This document shows, in pieces, positions 7,944-8,582 of a stretch of 8,582 nucleotides of DNA (position 1 is the first letter of the stretch; every line of letters begins with the position of its first letter). The stretch covers positions 1-8,582 of the forward strand of contig JBKECB010000060.1 in assembly GCA_047974165.1 (NCBI GenBank), in the 5' to 3' direction. Below the pieces are notes generated by a model, which saw nothing but the letters and a program-made list of their open reading frames with translations, did not search any database and was not told the origin of the DNA. The DNA is from Lactovum sp047974165 (lineage in GTDB: Bacteria > Bacillota > Bacilli > Lactobacillales > Streptococcaceae). The position numbers and the translations under genes were made by a program.

Positions 7944-8582
7944 TTATTTGTTTTTATTATTTTTAGATTTTTTTCTTTCTTTTTCAAGTCTCTTAACTTC
8001 TTTTCTAATTAATAAAGTATTTCCATCTTCATCAAGCATCTTATAGTTTTTTAACATTTCTTTTTTAGGTCAAATTAGTAATATTCCATATAACTTATTA
8101 ATAAATGTTAATTTCTGAGTTGTAGCAATTACGAACTTTAACCCTGGTCTTGCTCATTTAGGAACTCAAGAAACTGTATGTTGATGTAATAGATATTGAG
8201 ATTCTCTTTTTCAATATCTATATCTTTTATGAACTAATGAAACTCTTCTAAATTCATAAATAACAAAATCTCCTCTTTCTTGATATTTACCATTAATTTT
8301 AATATCTAGATCTCTTTTAGCAACAAAGTCTCAAATTACATTACCCATTATAGTTTTACCTGTAGTAGTTGATTCATATATTGCTTTTAAATCTCTAAAG
8401 AATTTATTTTTAGGTGCTGCTGCTGCAAATCCCATTGATAAGGTAGTATTATTCTCAAATGCTAATACTAATGATTTTCCAGAAAACATACCTTCAATAA
8501 ATTTAATTACTTTCATATCTGCATCTAGATATACTCCACCTTCTTCATATAAGATCTTAGCTCTTAAATAATCAGAAAGAAA
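7944..8582 (-). CDS. GT32-like glycosyltransferase with DXD motif (5' end outside window)
   Basis: The last 212 residues are present; the N-terminus, probably some 60-100 residues, lies beyond the right edge. The first visible residues, S-D-Y-L-R then L-Y-E-E-G-G-V-Y-L-D-A-D, are the hallmark of the DXD sugar-binding glycosyltransferases (Gly_transf_sug / GT32 type, related to capsule and mannosyl transferases). The two Asp (window residues 20 and 22) would hold the metal and nucleotide sugar. Farther on, a segment with His-Gln-His-Thr-Val-Ser-Trp resembles the conserved His-rich HxxxSW region of bacterial members. The tail is very basic (KERKKSKNNKNK), perhaps for membrane surface contact. 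Five Trp codons are all TGA. It ends at TAA just before a terminator, so it is not in the exporter operon. Likely product: a cytoplasmic enzyme adding hexose to a glycolipid or surface glycan; donor and acceptor are unknown. Confidence 0.85.

Overview
The window comes from an AT-rich mollicute (Mycoplasma, Spiroplasma or Mesoplasma/Entomoplasma type; the genus cannot be fixed from this piece). The decisive clue is the genetic code. With TGA read as tryptophan, every minus-strand frame opens into one continuous gene. I count about 40 in-frame TGA codons at plausible Trp positions, saw no in-frame TGG, and found all six visible stop codons to be TAA. Under the standard code the same DNA looks like a string of small broken ORFs. 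Everything recognisable is on the minus strand, so the text below runs from high to low coordinates.

Region 1 (8582 to about 7913): the 3' part of a GT32-like glycosyltransferase with a DXD motif, entering from the right edge and closed by a strong hairpin terminator. Region 2 (about 7860 to 155): a five-gene operon with a -10 box directly before the first gene and a strong terminator after the last. In order it encodes a 605-aa protein with two fused ABC ATPase domains, a 407-aa ABC-2-type permease, a 516-aa single-anchor surface protein, a 336-aa second permease, and a 679-aa acidic surface protein anchored by a membrane helix at each end. The four junctions are +1, -1, +4 and 0 nt, so translation is almost certainly coupled. 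Region 3 (about 154 to 1): a short AT-rich gap with a putative promoter and the first 14 codons of another gene leaving the left edge.

The operon reads as one machine. The fused ATPase would power a heterodimer of the two permeases. The two large ectodomain proteins, made from the same message, would sit on the outer face, perhaps as substrate-handling, periplasm-substituting or adhesin-like subunits. ABC-2-type fold and gene order suggest export, but the substrate is unknown. The adjacent glycosyltransferase raises the possibility of surface glycan export, although it lies in a separate transcription unit. I did not recognise the two ectodomain proteins as any named family. The most unusual single feature is an insertion of about 135-140 residues between Walker A and the Q-loop of the second ATPase domain.
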